This document shows, in pieces, positions 9,850 through 18,452 of a stretch of DNA of 64,000 nt. Where the stretch lies: NCBI RefSeq assembly GCF_029946005.1, contig NZ_JAQSDR010000027.1, positions 121,329 through 185,328 of the forward strand. Direction: 5' to 3'. The position numbers and the translations under genes are program-made. Under the pieces are notes generated by a model. That model saw nothing but the letters and a program-made list of their open reading frames with translations, was not told the DNA's origin and ran no database searches. How positions within the stretch are numbered: the stretch's first letter is position 1; each line of letters begins with the position of its first letter. The stretch comes from Aquabacterium sp. GTDB lineage: Bacteria > Pseudomonadota > Gammaproteobacteria > Burkholderiales > Burkholderiaceae_C.

Positions 9850-10473
9850 GTGGATAGAAGTGTGCAAAAGCGTCGTTGGGTCTGGGCCATGTCGGGCCTG
9901 GTGTTTGTGCTGGCTGGAAGTGCTGTTCAGGCACAGGCTATTTCGTCGACCGGCCTTTGGGCGACTGATGCCAGAGTCATGTTGAACGGTGTTGATTCGG
10001 TTGATCTGATGACCAAATATCAGATTCAAGTCGCGAACACCTTGCCTGCGCCCTTGAAGGCTCAGGCACTGATCTCTTTGAACCAGGCGAAGACCCGTGG
10101 CACTACCACCGTCTGCATTACCCCGCAGAACGTGGCCTCTGTCAGCACGCCGACTGCCATTTTCACCACCTTTTCGAGGATGAATGCCCGTTGCACCCTG
10201 GTTAAGGGAACAGCCACAGCCTTGACCCAGAACTTCACCGGTCGCTGCGATGATCCTGCCAGTTTCACAGGCAATGTGCGTGGCACCATCACCCTGCGAG
10301 ATAACTTGAGGTCGTGGGTGTCGGAAACCGTTGGCTTTGGCTTGGTGCCTGATGTCGCGTTGGCCGCCTTGAAGCTTCCGTCCAAGACATTGGTGCGCAT
10401 GCAGTCGTTCACGGCCAGTTATTTGTCGTCCCCCACCTGCCCGGTCGCCACTGTTGCATCGGTAACGCCCTGA
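9850..10473 (+). CDS. Exported protein, probable DUF3617 family
   Basis: The product of about 207 residues opens with a signal peptide (RRWVWAMSGLVFVLAGSAVQAQA). The mature part has a GLWATDARVMLNG opening, a TTVCITPQNVA segment, a later CTLV...NFTGRCD pair and a C-terminal TCPV. This resembles DUF3617 periplasmic proteins of proteobacteria, whose function is unknown. I start it at GTG 9850, which has GGAG six bases upstream and places the signal peptide at the N terminus. A longer in-frame ORF reaches back into hrpA at 9676, but that extension is not hydrophobic and looks non-coding. Confidence 0.65.
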   Translation: MDRSVQKRRWVWAMSGLVFVLAGSAVQAQAISSTGLWATDARVMLNGVDSVDLMTKYQIQVANTLPAPLKAQALISLNQAKTRGTTTVCITPQNVASVSTPTAIFTTFSRMNARCTLVKGTATALTQNFTGRCDDPASFTGNVRGTITLRDNLRSWVSETVGFGLVPDVALAALKLPSKTLVRMQSFTASYLSSPTCPVATVASVTP

Positions 10474-10481
10474 ATCCAGGT

Positions 10482-10487
10482 TATACT
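10482..10487 (+). promoter_or_regulatory. -10 element of tRNA-Pro(UGG)
   Basis: TATACT lies 12 bases before the mature tRNA 5' end. No good -35 match was identified. The placement suits a sigma-70 promoter with a very short 5' leader. Confidence 0.5.
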
Positions 10488-10498
10488 AGCAATCTAGT

Positions 10499-10575
10499 CG
10501 GGGCGTAGCGCAGCCTGGTAGCGCATCTGCTTTGGGAGCAGAGGGTCGTGAGTTCGAATCCCACCGCCCCGACCA
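10499..10575 (+). tRNA. tRNA-Pro (anticodon UGG)
   Basis: The 77-nt cloverleaf has acceptor arms CGGGGCG/CGCCCCG, anticodon stem TCTGC/GCAGA around loop TTTGGGA (anticodon TGG), a TTCGAAT T-loop, discriminator A and encoded CCA. It is a close sister of the second proline tRNA at 60791. Confidence 0.97.
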
Positions 10576-10585
10576 AAAATTGAAC

Positions 10586-10619
10586 AAGCCAGCAGATTGA
10601 ATGATCTGCTGGCTTTTTT
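10586..10619 (+). terminator. Rho-independent terminator after tRNA-Pro
   Basis: The 12-bp stem AAGCCAGCAGAT/ATCTGCTGGCTT with a 6-base loop is followed by a T-tract. It lies 10 bases after the tRNA 3' CCA. Confidence 0.9.
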
Positions 10620-10828
10620 CATGGGCCATCGCCATCAAGCCCAGGTGAGCATGCTGCGCATTGGATGTGCGATATTCACGCACCGACATGTCGTCATGCA
10701 AAATGAGCCACCAGCGCTTGGTAAGTTATGTAACTTCGGCAAAGTCCCATTGGTTCGATCGCCACACCTTGATCAAGCTTCCTTGATCAATCGACATGCG
10801 CCTTCAGGCCAGCCGCCTCGCCAGGCCG

Positions 10829-10834
10829 TAAAAT
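10829..10834 (+). promoter_or_regulatory. -10 element of tRNA-Arg(UCU)
   Basis: TAAAAT lies 10 bases before the tRNA 5' end. The 225 bp between the tRNA-Pro terminator and this site shows no other feature. Confidence 0.45.
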
Positions 10835-10844
10835 TGCACCTTCA

Positions 10845-10921
10845 CTGTCCGTAGCTCAACTGGATAGAGCAATTGCCTTCTAAGCAATAGGTCGGGGGTT
10901 CGAGTCCCTCCGGACAGGCCA
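10845..10921 (+). tRNA. tRNA-Arg (anticodon UCU)
   Basis: The 77-nt cloverleaf has acceptor CTGTCCG/CGGACAG (7 perfect pairs), anticodon stem ATTGC/GCAAT around loop CTTCTAA (anticodon TCT), T-loop TTCGAGT, discriminator G and encoded CCA. It reads rare AGA/AGG codons. Confidence 0.95.
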
Positions 10922-11042
10922 AAATTTGTTGGCGAGACGTGTTGGGTGGTGAAAACATGGTCATCCATGCGAGGCGAACCCATGCAGAATGGACGCAGTA
11001 CTTTGTGACCTTTCCAATTCATCCGGCGTTTCGCTGACCAGC

Positions 11043-11717
11043 ATGTTTGCATCCATCAAGCGCATGATCTCTCCCGGCTCATCCAACAAGGGCGACGAGG
11101 GGCAGGTGTTGTCCACCTGGGCCAAGGCCGAGGGCTATGCCTATAAAACGGTGCGTGACAAGGACGGCGGTGGCCATGTGGTCCAGGCCGAGGATGAAGA
11201 TTGGCGCGTGGAATGGGGGGCGTCGCAACGCTCCTATATCCGTGGCAAGGAACTTCGGTTTCGCAGCGAAACCAAGCTCCCCCCCGATGTGCAGATCCTG
11301 GTAACCAGCCGGGTTTTGGCTCATGCGCTCGAGACCGAGGTGTTCAGCAGTTTCACCAACGCCATGCAAACCCAGGTTGACAACACCTTGCCTGATGAAA
11401 TGCGTTGGTTGCCCATGCATCCGCGCGTGACATTGAGTGAGCCCGTGGTCTTGTCCAAGCGCTTTGTGGTGTTGTCGAACGCTGAAACCGTGGCCCGTCG
11501 CTGGTTGGACGACAGCCTGCTGGCCGTGCTTGAAGACGCAGCCACCAGTTGGTGGACCGATGCCTTGGTCATGGTGATCACCGTGAACCGTGGTCGCTTG
11601 ACCATCCGCATGCCGGGGCAGCCCCTTGAGGAAGCCCAGCTTCATGCCGTGGGGCGTTTGTGCTCTCAGGCAACTCGCAGCTTGAGGGCGGCGGCCCTCA
11701 GTTCATCGGCCGGTTGA
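11043..11717 (+). CDS. Conserved-looking hypothetical protein
   Basis: The product has about 224 residues, no signal peptide and no membrane segment. It carries a basic N terminus (MFASIKRMISPGSSNKG), an alternating polar body with EDWRVEWGASQRSYIRGKELRFRSE, and a C-terminal VMVITVNRGRLTIRMPG strand pair. The good codon structure and end-to-end placement before the convergent hydratase gene support it as real. No family is recognised. ATG 10989 is in frame and could add 18 residues; neither start has a strong ribosome site. Confidence 0.55.
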   Translation: MFASIKRMISPGSSNKGDEGQVLSTWAKAEGYAYKTVRDKDGGGHVVQAEDEDWRVEWGASQRSYIRGKELRFRSETKLPPDVQILVTSRVLAHALETEVFSSFTNAMQTQVDNTLPDEMRWLPMHPRVTLSEPVVLSKRFVVLSNAETVARRWLDDSLLAVLEDAATSWWTDALVMVITVNRGRLTIRMPGQPLEEAQLHAVGRLCSQATRSLRAAALSSSAG

Positions 11718-11730
11718 GTTTTGCTGTGTC

Positions 11731-12498
11731 TCAACCCTTGCGGTTGAGGAAATTCTCAATCGCTTGGCCCGCCTCAGGGCGAAGCAAGTTGACCATGAAA
11801 TGTTGTTTTTCAGCGTCCAGTTGCTGGCGCAGTGTTTGGGTCGGCGCCTCATTCACCAGTTCCTTGATGCTTGCCAGTGCACCTGAAGGGGCCTGTGCCA
11901 GTTGCTCCGCCCAGATCAAGGCTTGTTCCAGTGCGGTGCCCGCAGGGGTGACCTGATGCACCACGCCCCAATGCGCCATCTCTTGCGCCGAGATGGGGGT
12001 GCTTTGCCACAGCAGTTGCAGGGCGGGGCCACGTCCCAACGCGCGGGCAAGGTGCCAGCTCGCACCACCGTCGGGCGACAGACCCACTTGGCTGTAGGCA
12101 GACACAAATCGCGCATTTTCGGCCGCCACCACCAGATCACACGCCAGTACCAATGACAGGCCGCCGCCCGCGGCCACGCCTTCCACGGCCGCAATCACCG
12201 GTTTGGGAAAACTGCGCAGCGCCTCGATCCATTGGTGAAAGGCATCGATGTGCTCCGCCACTTTGGGCAGATCGTGTTGGCGGTTGTGGGTTAAACGCTG
12301 CAAATCGCCGCCGCCACAAAAATGATCTCCCGCCCCGGTCAGAATCACCGCACGCACCTCATCATTGGACTCGGCCATATTGAGTGTTTCGATTCCAGCC
12401 GCATAAACCTGTGGCGACAAGGCGTTTCGCGTGGCAGGGCCAACCAAGGTCATGATTTGCGTGGCGCCGACGCGTTCGGTTTGCAGTTCAGTGGTCAT
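11731..12498 (-). CDS. Enoyl-CoA hydratase/isomerase family protein
   Basis: The 255-residue crotonase-fold protein has the CoA/oxyanion signatures GAGDHFCGGGDL and AAVEGVAAGGGLSLVLACDLVVA. At the catalytic position it reads GLSPDGGASWHLARALG: the Asp in SPDGG aligns with the catalytic Asp of PaaG-type isomerases, and there is no Glu in the normal hydratase position. It may therefore be an isomerase or an alternative crotonase rather than a classical hydratase. It is a single gene, convergent with the hypothetical gene at 11043 and divergent from the FimV-like gene. No beta-oxidation partners are adjacent, so the pathway is not known. Confidence 0.85.
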   Translation of the reverse strand: MTTELQTERVGATQIMTLVGPATRNALSPQVYAAGIETLNMAESNDEVRAVILTGAGDHFCGGGDLQRLTHNRQHDLPKVAEHIDAFHQWIEALRSFPKPVIAAVEGVAAGGGLSLVLACDLVVAAENARFVSAYSQVGLSPDGGASWHLARALGRGPALQLLWQSTPISAQEMAHWGVVHQVTPAGTALEQALIWAEQLAQAPSGALASIKELVNEAPTQTLRQQLDAEKQHFMVNLLRPEAGQAIENFLNRKG

Positions 12499-12607
12499 TC
12501 AATTTTGGTAATCGGTAACGAATAGCCGGGAAGTTCAGGTGCTTCCCAAGGCATGGAAGCGTTGGGCTTCATGCTAGAGTGAAATCTTGGGCCTCGCATG
12601 CACCGAT

Positions 12608-14767
12608 ATGAATAAATTCAACAGAATATCGGCCGCGGTTCTAGCCGGTATGGCGCTTTATGGAGCGTCTGGGGCATCCCACGGTTTGGGCTTCGGCCGG
12701 CCCACCAGTCGCGCCATTTTGGGCGAAACGCTCAATGTGACCGTTCCCATTCACGTGGAAGCGGCCAATGACATCGCCAACGAGTGCGTCGCGGCCGATG
12801 TCTATTTTGGTGACGATAAATTGGCCGCCTCCGAGGTCACCACCGTGCTGCTGCCGGGTGCTGGCAACGAGCGCGTGATCAAGGTGAGCACCCGCAAGTT
12901 CGTCAATGAGCCGGTGGTCACGGTCTACTTGGCCGCTGGATGCTCCGCCAAGGTCAGCCGCAAATTCGTGGCCTTCGCTGATCCGCCCAGCGCGGTTTTG
13001 CCTTCTGCCAGTTTCAGCGAGACTGAAGCGCCTCCCGTGGCCTATGCCGCTAAACCCGGCAAGGTGACCGTGGGTGGCCTGACCGTCGAAACCGGTGGCG
13101 CCACCATCGCTGCTGCACCATCGGGTGATGGCGAGGCTACCCCCAAGGCGACCCAACGTGCCAGGAAGTCATCTGCGGTGGCGGCAAAGGCGGGTGCAAC
13201 CGGGGCCGATGTGTTGCAAGGCGCCCCGAGCATGGCGCTGTCGCCACGCGCTCAGGCCCAGACTGCCAAGGTGGCGGACGAGGCCACGTTGAACCGTTAC
13301 CAACAAACCGGCGGTGCGGGCAAATTGGCCGCAGCACAGACCCCGCGCTCGTCGGGCGAACGGCTGATGCTGGATCCTGTGGACGCTGATGCCTTGATTC
13401 AGCCCAATTTGACGATGACTGCCGCCCTTCAAGGCAGGTTTGAAGGCGATGAGCCTTCCGCAGAGGTGCGGGAGCGGCGTGTGGCCGCGGCTGCTTTGTG
13501 GCTTGCCATGAACGCCACGCCCGAGCAATTGGCCCGAGATCAGCAACGCGTGCAAGAGCTCGAAAAGCGTTTGGCCAGTTTGAAGCAAGAGTCAGTTCAG
13601 TCTCAACAGCAACTGGCCCAACTGCAAGCGCGTGTCAACGAGGCAGAGTCCGTTCGGGCCAATCCCACTGTGGTGTACGCACTGGGCGGCTTGGCTGCCC
13701 TGCTGGCCGCTGCTGTGGCGGTGCTGTTTTTGAAGGATCGGCGCCAAGGCGCGGGATCTGATTGGTGGAAGTCGGACGCGGGGCCGACTGGTGACGACAG
13801 TGCCAACACCTCGCCCTTGGAGCGCACTTTGGCGCAGTTCAAGCCAGGGCATGCTGGGGTGGATGATGGCTTGCGTGACACCCCTCCTGCCGGGGCGATA
13901 CCAGTGGTCCCCGTGCCCACGCCAGTTGTCCTTGCTCCCGCGAGGGAGCCTGCACCCACGTTCAACATTCCGCCAGTCGTCAATTTGCCGACATCGCCGC
14001 TCATGGCAGCTGCGACCACGCGTGCGCCGCGCGCAGCGCTGCATGACGCGCCGCGCGAGGTATCGGTCGAGGAGTTGATTGATCTGGAGCAGCAAGCCGA
14101 GTTTTTCATTGTGCTGGGGCAAGATGACGCGGCCCTTGATCTGCTGGAAAGCCATGTTCTGAGCACCACGGGCGCTAGCCCACTGCCTTTCCTGAAGCTG
14201 CTGGAGATCTACCAACGACTGGGCAAGCGCCAGGACTACGAGCGCATCCAGGCTGAGTTCAATCAACGCTTCAATGGTTATGCGCCGGCTTGGGAGTCAG
14301 ACCTGTTGCAAGGGCACAGTCTGTCGGAATACCCAGGCATCGTCGAGCGCTTGCAGGCCCTGTGGGCGGTGCCCGCCAAGGCGATGGACGTGCTCGAGCG
14401 CTCGCTCACCCGACCTGATGCCGAGGTTGAAACCTTCGACCTGCCAGCTTACCGCGAATTGCTGTTCCTCTATGCCGTGGCCCGGGATCTGTCTGAGCGG
14501 GAGCCAGAGACCCGTGAGGCGGTGGATCTGAGCCTGCCTTTCACCGACCCCACCATGGTGACGGTGTCCTCCGAGCCTGAGACCATCGAACCCTTGATGG
14601 CGACACGCCCGGTCAAGGCCCAACCCCATGCTCAGCCCGTGATCAGCCTTGATTTGTCATTGGATGATCTGGAGCCAGTGGATGCCCCCCTGACTTCCCC
14701 TCCACTTCGCAATGAGATTGAGTTCGAGCACGTGGACTTGAATCCTGGCCTGCCGGACAAGACTTGA
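12608..14767 (+). CDS. FimV-like cell-pole / type IV pilus assembly protein
   Basis: The product (about 719 residues) has a signal peptide and the FimV N-terminal periplasmic domain (SHGLGFGRPTSRAILGETLNVTVPIHVEA). An Ala/Pro-rich linker and a coiled coil (VQELEKRLASLKQ...) lead to one membrane helix near residues 355-378. A cytoplasmic acidic/Pro-rich region follows, with a FimV C-terminal tetratricopeptide-like domain (VSVEELIDLEQQAEFFIVLGQDDAALDLL, about 486-560). FimV proteins organise the cell pole and type IV pilus/secretion machinery. Unlike Pseudomonas FimV I see no LysM domain, so peptidoglycan binding may be lost. ATG 12608 gives a proper signal peptide; a TTG at 12587 is the only earlier start. 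Confidence 0.8.
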   Translation: MNKFNRISAAVLAGMALYGASGASHGLGFGRPTSRAILGETLNVTVPIHVEAANDIANECVAADVYFGDDKLAASEVTTVLLPGAGNERVIKVSTRKFVNEPVVTVYLAAGCSAKVSRKFVAFADPPSAVLPSASFSETEAPPVAYAAKPGKVTVGGLTVETGGATIAAAPSGDGEATPKATQRARKSSAVAAKAGATGADVLQGAPSMALSPRAQAQTAKVADEATLNRYQQTGGAGKLAAAQTPRSSGERLMLDPVDADALIQPNLTMTAALQGRFEGDEPSAEVRERRVAAAALWLAMNATPEQLARDQQRVQELEKRLASLKQESVQSQQQLAQLQARVNEAESVRANPTVVYALGGLAALLAAAVAVLFLKDRRQGAGSDWWKSDAGPTGDDSANTSPLERTLAQFKPGHAGVDDGLRDTPPAGAIPVVPVPTPVVLAPAREPAPTFNIPPVVNLPTSPLMAAATTRAPRAALHDAPREVSVEELIDLEQQAEFFIVLGQDDAALDLLESHVLSTTGASPLPFLKLLEIYQRLGKRQDYERIQAEFNQRFNGYAPAWESDLLQGHSLSEYPGIVERLQALWAVPAKAMDVLERSLTRPDAEVETFDLPAYRELLFLYAVARDLSEREPETREAVDLSLPFTDPTMVTVSSEPETIEPLMATRPVKAQPHAQPVISLDLSLDDLEPVDAPLTSPPLRNEIEFEHVDLNPGLPDKT

Positions 14768-14795
14768 GCCGTGCTTGACTGAGACTTGTGTGGCC

Positions 14796-15764
14796 TTACA
14801 GCCCGTGGTCGCTGCCGATGGTGGTGCTCGATCCAGGCTGCATGGCTTGCAGAATCAGCTGTCGGGTGAGGCGGTCTGAAATCAGCTCGGCAAACGCCAG
14901 CACGAACTGACGCAGGTAGGCTCCCCGCTTGAACGCCAACCTGGCCATGTTGGGGCCGAACAGGTGCCCAACGGGCCGCCAAACCAGATCACCTTGCGGG
15001 GTCATGGTCGGGTCGTCCTTCACGGCCATTTCGGCCACCAAGCCAATGCCTAGACCTAGGCGCGTGTAGGTCTTGATGACGTCGGCGTCGATGGCTTCCA
15101 GCACCACGTTGGTGGTCAGGCCACGTTGTGCAAAAGCCAGGTCAATCCGTTTACGGCCCGTGAAGGAGGGGTGGTACGAGATCAATGGCTCGGCGGCCAA
15201 TTGCTCCAGGGTCAAGCGCGGCACTTGGGCCAGTGGGTGGTTTGCGGGCATGACGACCACGTGCTGCCACTCATAGCATGGCAGGGTCACCAGTTCGGGG
15301 AAATCGCTGAGCGATTCGGTGGCCAGGCCGATGTCGGCGGTTTCGTCCAGCACCATCTGGGCCACTTGTTCGGGCGTGCCCTGATGCAAGCTGATGGCGA
15401 CCTTGGGGTATTTTTTGCGCAAGGCGGCCACGGGCTCCGGCAGCACATAGCGGGCTTGCGTGTGCGTGGTGGCAATCGACAGGGTGCCGGTGTCTTGCAG
15501 GGCGTATTCGTCGCCAATGCGTTTGAGGTTGCCCACCTCTCGCAAGATCAGGTCGATGGACTTGAGCACATGCTGCCCAGGCTCGGTGATCCGCTTCAGG
15601 CGTTTGCCATGGCGCACAAAAATGTCGACGCCCAACTCTTCTTCCAGCTCCAGGATGGCTTTTGAGATGCCCGGCTGCGAGGTGTGCAGTGCTTTGGCCG
15701 TCTCGGTCAGGTTGAGGTTGCGGCGGGCCGCTTCGTGAACAAACCGGAACTGGTGCAGGTTCAT
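14796..15764 (-). CDS. CysB-family LysR-type transcriptional regulator
   Basis: The protein (322 residues) has an N-terminal helix-turn-helix (MNLHQFRFVHEAARRNLN, then TETAKALHTSQPGISKAILELEEELGVDIFVRHGKRLK) and a C-terminal periplasmic-binding-like effector domain (LSIATTHTQARYVLP, YHPSFTGRKRIDLAFA). These match CysB/Cbl, which control sulfate assimilation with N-acetylserine as inducer. The adjacent CbiX chelatase gene (14 bp upstream, same strand) fits a role in sirohaem/sulfite reduction. Whether it is CysB itself or a paralogue such as Cbl/SsuR cannot be settled from this window. Confidence 0.85.
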   Translation of the reverse strand: MNLHQFRFVHEAARRNLNLTETAKALHTSQPGISKAILELEEELGVDIFVRHGKRLKRITEPGQHVLKSIDLILREVGNLKRIGDEYALQDTGTLSIATTHTQARYVLPEPVAALRKKYPKVAISLHQGTPEQVAQMVLDETADIGLATESLSDFPELVTLPCYEWQHVVVMPANHPLAQVPRLTLEQLAAEPLISYHPSFTGRKRIDLAFAQRGLTTNVVLEAIDADVIKTYTRLGLGIGLVAEMAVKDDPTMTPQGDLVWRPVGHLFGPNMARLAFKRGAYLRQFVLAFAELISDRLTRQLILQAMQPGSSTTIGSDHGL

Positions 15765-15781
15765 GGGTGCTTGCTCATGGG

Positions 15782-16168
15782 TCAGTCAGGTTGGGCCAGG
15801 GACCAAGCGCTGTCAGCCAGGGCCTGGATCAGCAGATCGGTTTCGCCCACAGCGCGGCTGAGTTTCCACTGCACCTGGGGGTGCTGCTCCCCCAACTCGG
15901 TCATCAGCAGTGGCAGGTCTTTGCGCACGTGGCCACCTGCCCCCAGGAACAAGGGCACCACGGTAACCTGCTGGCAACCGGCGTCCGCCAAGGCGGCACC
16001 AGCTTCGCGCAGGTTGGGAGACATGAATTCCAGGAAGGCCAGGCGAACATCGGTGCCTGCGGTGTCGGCCAAGCGCTCTCGCAGCCGATCGGCCGCGGCT
16101 TCGAAGGGGCGCGCCCAGTTGGGGTCGCGGGCGCCATGCGCGAATAAGAGGATGCCACGTGAACTCAT
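15782..16168 (-). CDS. CbiX/SirB-type metal chelatase, short form
   Basis: The 128-residue protein begins MSSRGILLFAHGARDPNWARPFE, with the metal-binding HGxRD motif of the class II cobalto-/ferrochelatase family. It also has VTVVPLFLGAGGHVRKDLP, which contains the second conserved His. Single-domain CbiX proteins insert Co or Fe into sirohydrochlorin and act as homodimers. The longer in-frame ORF to 16276 overlaps lptG and is not needed, since ATG 16168 gives the family N terminus. It lies 17 bp after lptG and before the CysB-like gene, linking it to sirohaem for sulfite reduction. Confidence 0.85.
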   Translation of the reverse strand: MSSRGILLFAHGARDPNWARPFEAAADRLRERLADTAGTDVRLAFLEFMSPNLREAGAALADAGCQQVTVVPLFLGAGGHVRKDLPLLMTELGEQHPQVQWKLSRAVGETDLLIQALADSAWSLAQPD

Positions 16169-16185
16169 GTGTGCTGCCCAGGTTT

Positions 16186-17346
16186 TTAACGGTTGCGGAC
16201 CAGCCAGACAAACGCGCTCATCGACAGGCCGAGGTAGACCAGGCTGGGCAGCGCCGCCGCGATCCAGGGTGTCCATTGGTGCAGGAGGCCCAGGTGGCTG
16301 GAGATGTGGTTGACGAGCACAAAGCTGATGCCCAGCATGACGCCGCCAAAGATCTTCAGGCTCATGCCGCCACTGCGCGCGTGAAGGTAGGCGAAAGGCA
16401 GCGCCAGCGCCAGCATCACCATGCAGACCAGTGGTGCAGTGGCTCGTTTCCAGAACTGGATTTCATAGCGTTGGGCGGCTTGGGCATTGCTGGCCAGGTG
16501 CTGGGTGTAGCGCCACAGTGACAGGGTGGACATGGTGTCGGGCGGGAGCACGGAGGCGGCCACCACCATGGGCGTCAAACTGCTTTGCCAGTCCATGGTG
16601 GGCAGTCGGCGTTCGTCGATGCCAGCGATGTCCAGGTTGGTGGACTCGCCGGGCATGGTGAATTGGCCTGGCCAGCGTGTGTCGGTCACGCCTTGCAAAT
16701 GCCACATCGAGCCCGCCTTGCCCTTGCCGATGGGTTCGACCCGGGCTTGCTGGGCCGAGACACGCCGCACCAATCTACCCAGGTGGTCAAACTCGAACAC
16801 CCGCACCTGTCGGAAGTGGTCCTGGCCTTCCGCCGCGCCCACATTGACGGTCACGGTGTGGACCTGGCCGTTGGTTTGCGGCGCGCGTTCTCGCAACCAG
16901 GCGCCACTTTGGCCCAACTGGATGCCTTGGCCCTCTCGGAACTGGGCGTGGTGCAGCGTGGCCTGACGTTCTGCCAAAGGCATGAGCCAGTCGCCCACGC
17001 CGATCATCAGGAGGGCGCTGGCCAGGCCGATGCCGCCGAGCAGCCACAAGGCCCGCGCCGGGCCCAGCCCGCCAGTGCGCAGGATGGTGAACTCGGAGGT
17101 CTGCGCCAGCCGGGCCAGTGCCAAGGTGGTGCCAATCAGCAAGGCAATCGGGAACACATCGTAGAAGTGACCGGGCAGCTCCAGCACGCAGTCCCAGATG
17201 GCATCCAGCAAGGTGTAGCCGTGGCGACCCACATCGCGCAAGGCATCGACGAAATCGGTGAAGAAGCTCAGGGCCAGGAAGGCTGCAGCCACGAAGATCA
17301 CCGCAGCGATGATCTGGCTGTACAGCAGGCGTCGGACTGTTTTCAT
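16186..17346 (-). CDS. lptG: LPS export ABC transporter permease LptG
   Basis: The 386-residue YjgP/YjgQ-family permease has three N-terminal membrane helices (KTVRRLLYSQIIAAVIFVA..., PIALLIGTTLALARLAQ, LLGGIGLASALLMIGV). A periplasmic beta-jellyroll of about 150 residues and three C-terminal helices follow. With LptF and LptB it extracts lipopolysaccharide from the inner membrane. Its ATG (17346) overlaps the lptF stop codon by four bases (ATGA), so the two are translationally coupled. An in-frame upstream ATG at 17388 lies inside lptF and is unlikely. Confidence 0.93.
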   Translation of the reverse strand: MKTVRRLLYSQIIAAVIFVAAAFLALSFFTDFVDALRDVGRHGYTLLDAIWDCVLELPGHFYDVFPIALLIGTTLALARLAQTSEFTILRTGGLGPARALWLLGGIGLASALLMIGVGDWLMPLAERQATLHHAQFREGQGIQLGQSGAWLRERAPQTNGQVHTVTVNVGAAEGQDHFRQVRVFEFDHLGRLVRRVSAQQARVEPIGKGKAGSMWHLQGVTDTRWPGQFTMPGESTNLDIAGIDERRLPTMDWQSSLTPMVVAASVLPPDTMSTLSLWRYTQHLASNAQAAQRYEIQFWKRATAPLVCMVMLALALPFAYLHARSGGMSLKIFGGVMLGISFVLVNHISSHLGLLHQWTPWIAAALPSLVYLGLSMSAFVWLVRNR

Positions 17347-18425
17347 GAGCGCCCCTTGATGAGGGTCACCAGGCCGCCGTCGCGCCACCAGATGCGAGCC
17401 AGGGCCAGCAAGGTCAACAGGCCGTGCACGCCCAACAGGCTGGTCCAGATACTCAATTGCTGGTTGGTCACCCAGGTTTGGGTCATCGACAGCAGGTTGA
17501 AATAGATCACGAACACCAGCAGCGCAAACACCAGGCTCCAGTTGCTGGAGCGCCGTGCGTTGCCCGAGGCCAGGCCCAGGCCCACCAGCATCATGTTCAG
17601 GGCCGCCCAGACCATGCCGATGCGCCAGACCAACTCGCCCTGCATGTCGGAGGCAGATGCTGTCAGCAGGTCCAGTGTGGAGGCGCTGCGCACGGCGGGG
17701 CGACCGCCTTCGCTTTGTTCCGCTTCGCCCACCAGGATGCGTGCCGAGTTAAAGCGCGACAGCACCTTCTCGCCCGTCTTCAAGTCGGTTTGCGTTCTTT
17801 CGCCGCGCATGAGGTTCAGGTAACGCTGCCCTTTGACGGTCTCCAGCTGACCTTCTTGCGCGGTGATGACCGCCTCTTGGCCATTTTGCGTGAGCACCAT
17901 GAAGACGTTTTTACCGACGCTTTCGCCATCGCTGTGGCTGTCAATGAAAAACACCCGGCTGCCGTCCGATGAGCTTTGGAATTGCCCTGGCTGCACCCGT
18001 GCGATGTCGGATCGCTTTTCGTAGCGTTCCTTGAGCAATTGCGTTTGAGACTGTGCCCACGGCCGGGCGACCAACACCAGCAGGGCCACGCTCAGCAGCA
18101 CAGGCCAGCCCATTTGCCCCAGTGGGCGTAAAAAACTGAACTGGCGGGCACCGCTGACTTGCCAGACCACCATTTCGCTTTCGCGCCAGAAACGGCTGAG
18201 CACCGCAACCACCGACACGAACAGGGCCAGGCTGACCAGCATGGGTGCCTGTCCAATGAGGGTGTAGCCCAGCATCAGGCTCACGTCGCTGGCCGCGAAC
18301 GCGCCTTTGGTGGCCTGGCTCAGCATGCGGATCAGCAGCATGGTCAGGACCACGGTCAACAGCACCACCAGCGTGCCGACAAAGCTTCGCCAGAGTTCTC
18401 GGCGCACAGAGGAATCGAATAACAT
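17343..18425 (-). CDS. lptF: LPS export ABC transporter permease LptF
   Basis: The 360-residue LptF starts MLFDSSVRRELWRSFVGTLVVLLTVVLTMLLIRMLSQ. It has the 3 + 3 helix arrangement around a periplasmic domain (VFFIDSHSDGESVGKNVFM, LEGQRYLNLMRGER-like strands). It forms the inner-membrane LPS extraction complex with LptG and LptB. It is divergent from pepA with only 27 bp between start codons, an arrangement common in proteobacteria, so the two promoters must overlap the coding ends. Confidence 0.94.
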   Translation of the reverse strand: MLFDSSVRRELWRSFVGTLVVLLTVVLTMLLIRMLSQATKGAFAASDVSLMLGYTLIGQAPMLVSLALFVSVVAVLSRFWRESEMVVWQVSGARQFSFLRPLGQMGWPVLLSVALLVLVARPWAQSQTQLLKERYEKRSDIARVQPGQFQSSSDGSRVFFIDSHSDGESVGKNVFMVLTQNGQEAVITAQEGQLETVKGQRYLNLMRGERTQTDLKTGEKVLSRFNSARILVGEAEQSEGGRPAVRSASTLDLLTASASDMQGELVWRIGMVWAALNMMLVGLGLASGNARRSSNWSLVFALLVFVIYFNLLSMTQTWVTNQQLSIWTSLLGVHGLLTLLALARIWWRDGGLVTLIKGRS

Positions 18426-18452
18426 TGCTCAGCTCAAATCAATCCGTCCATT

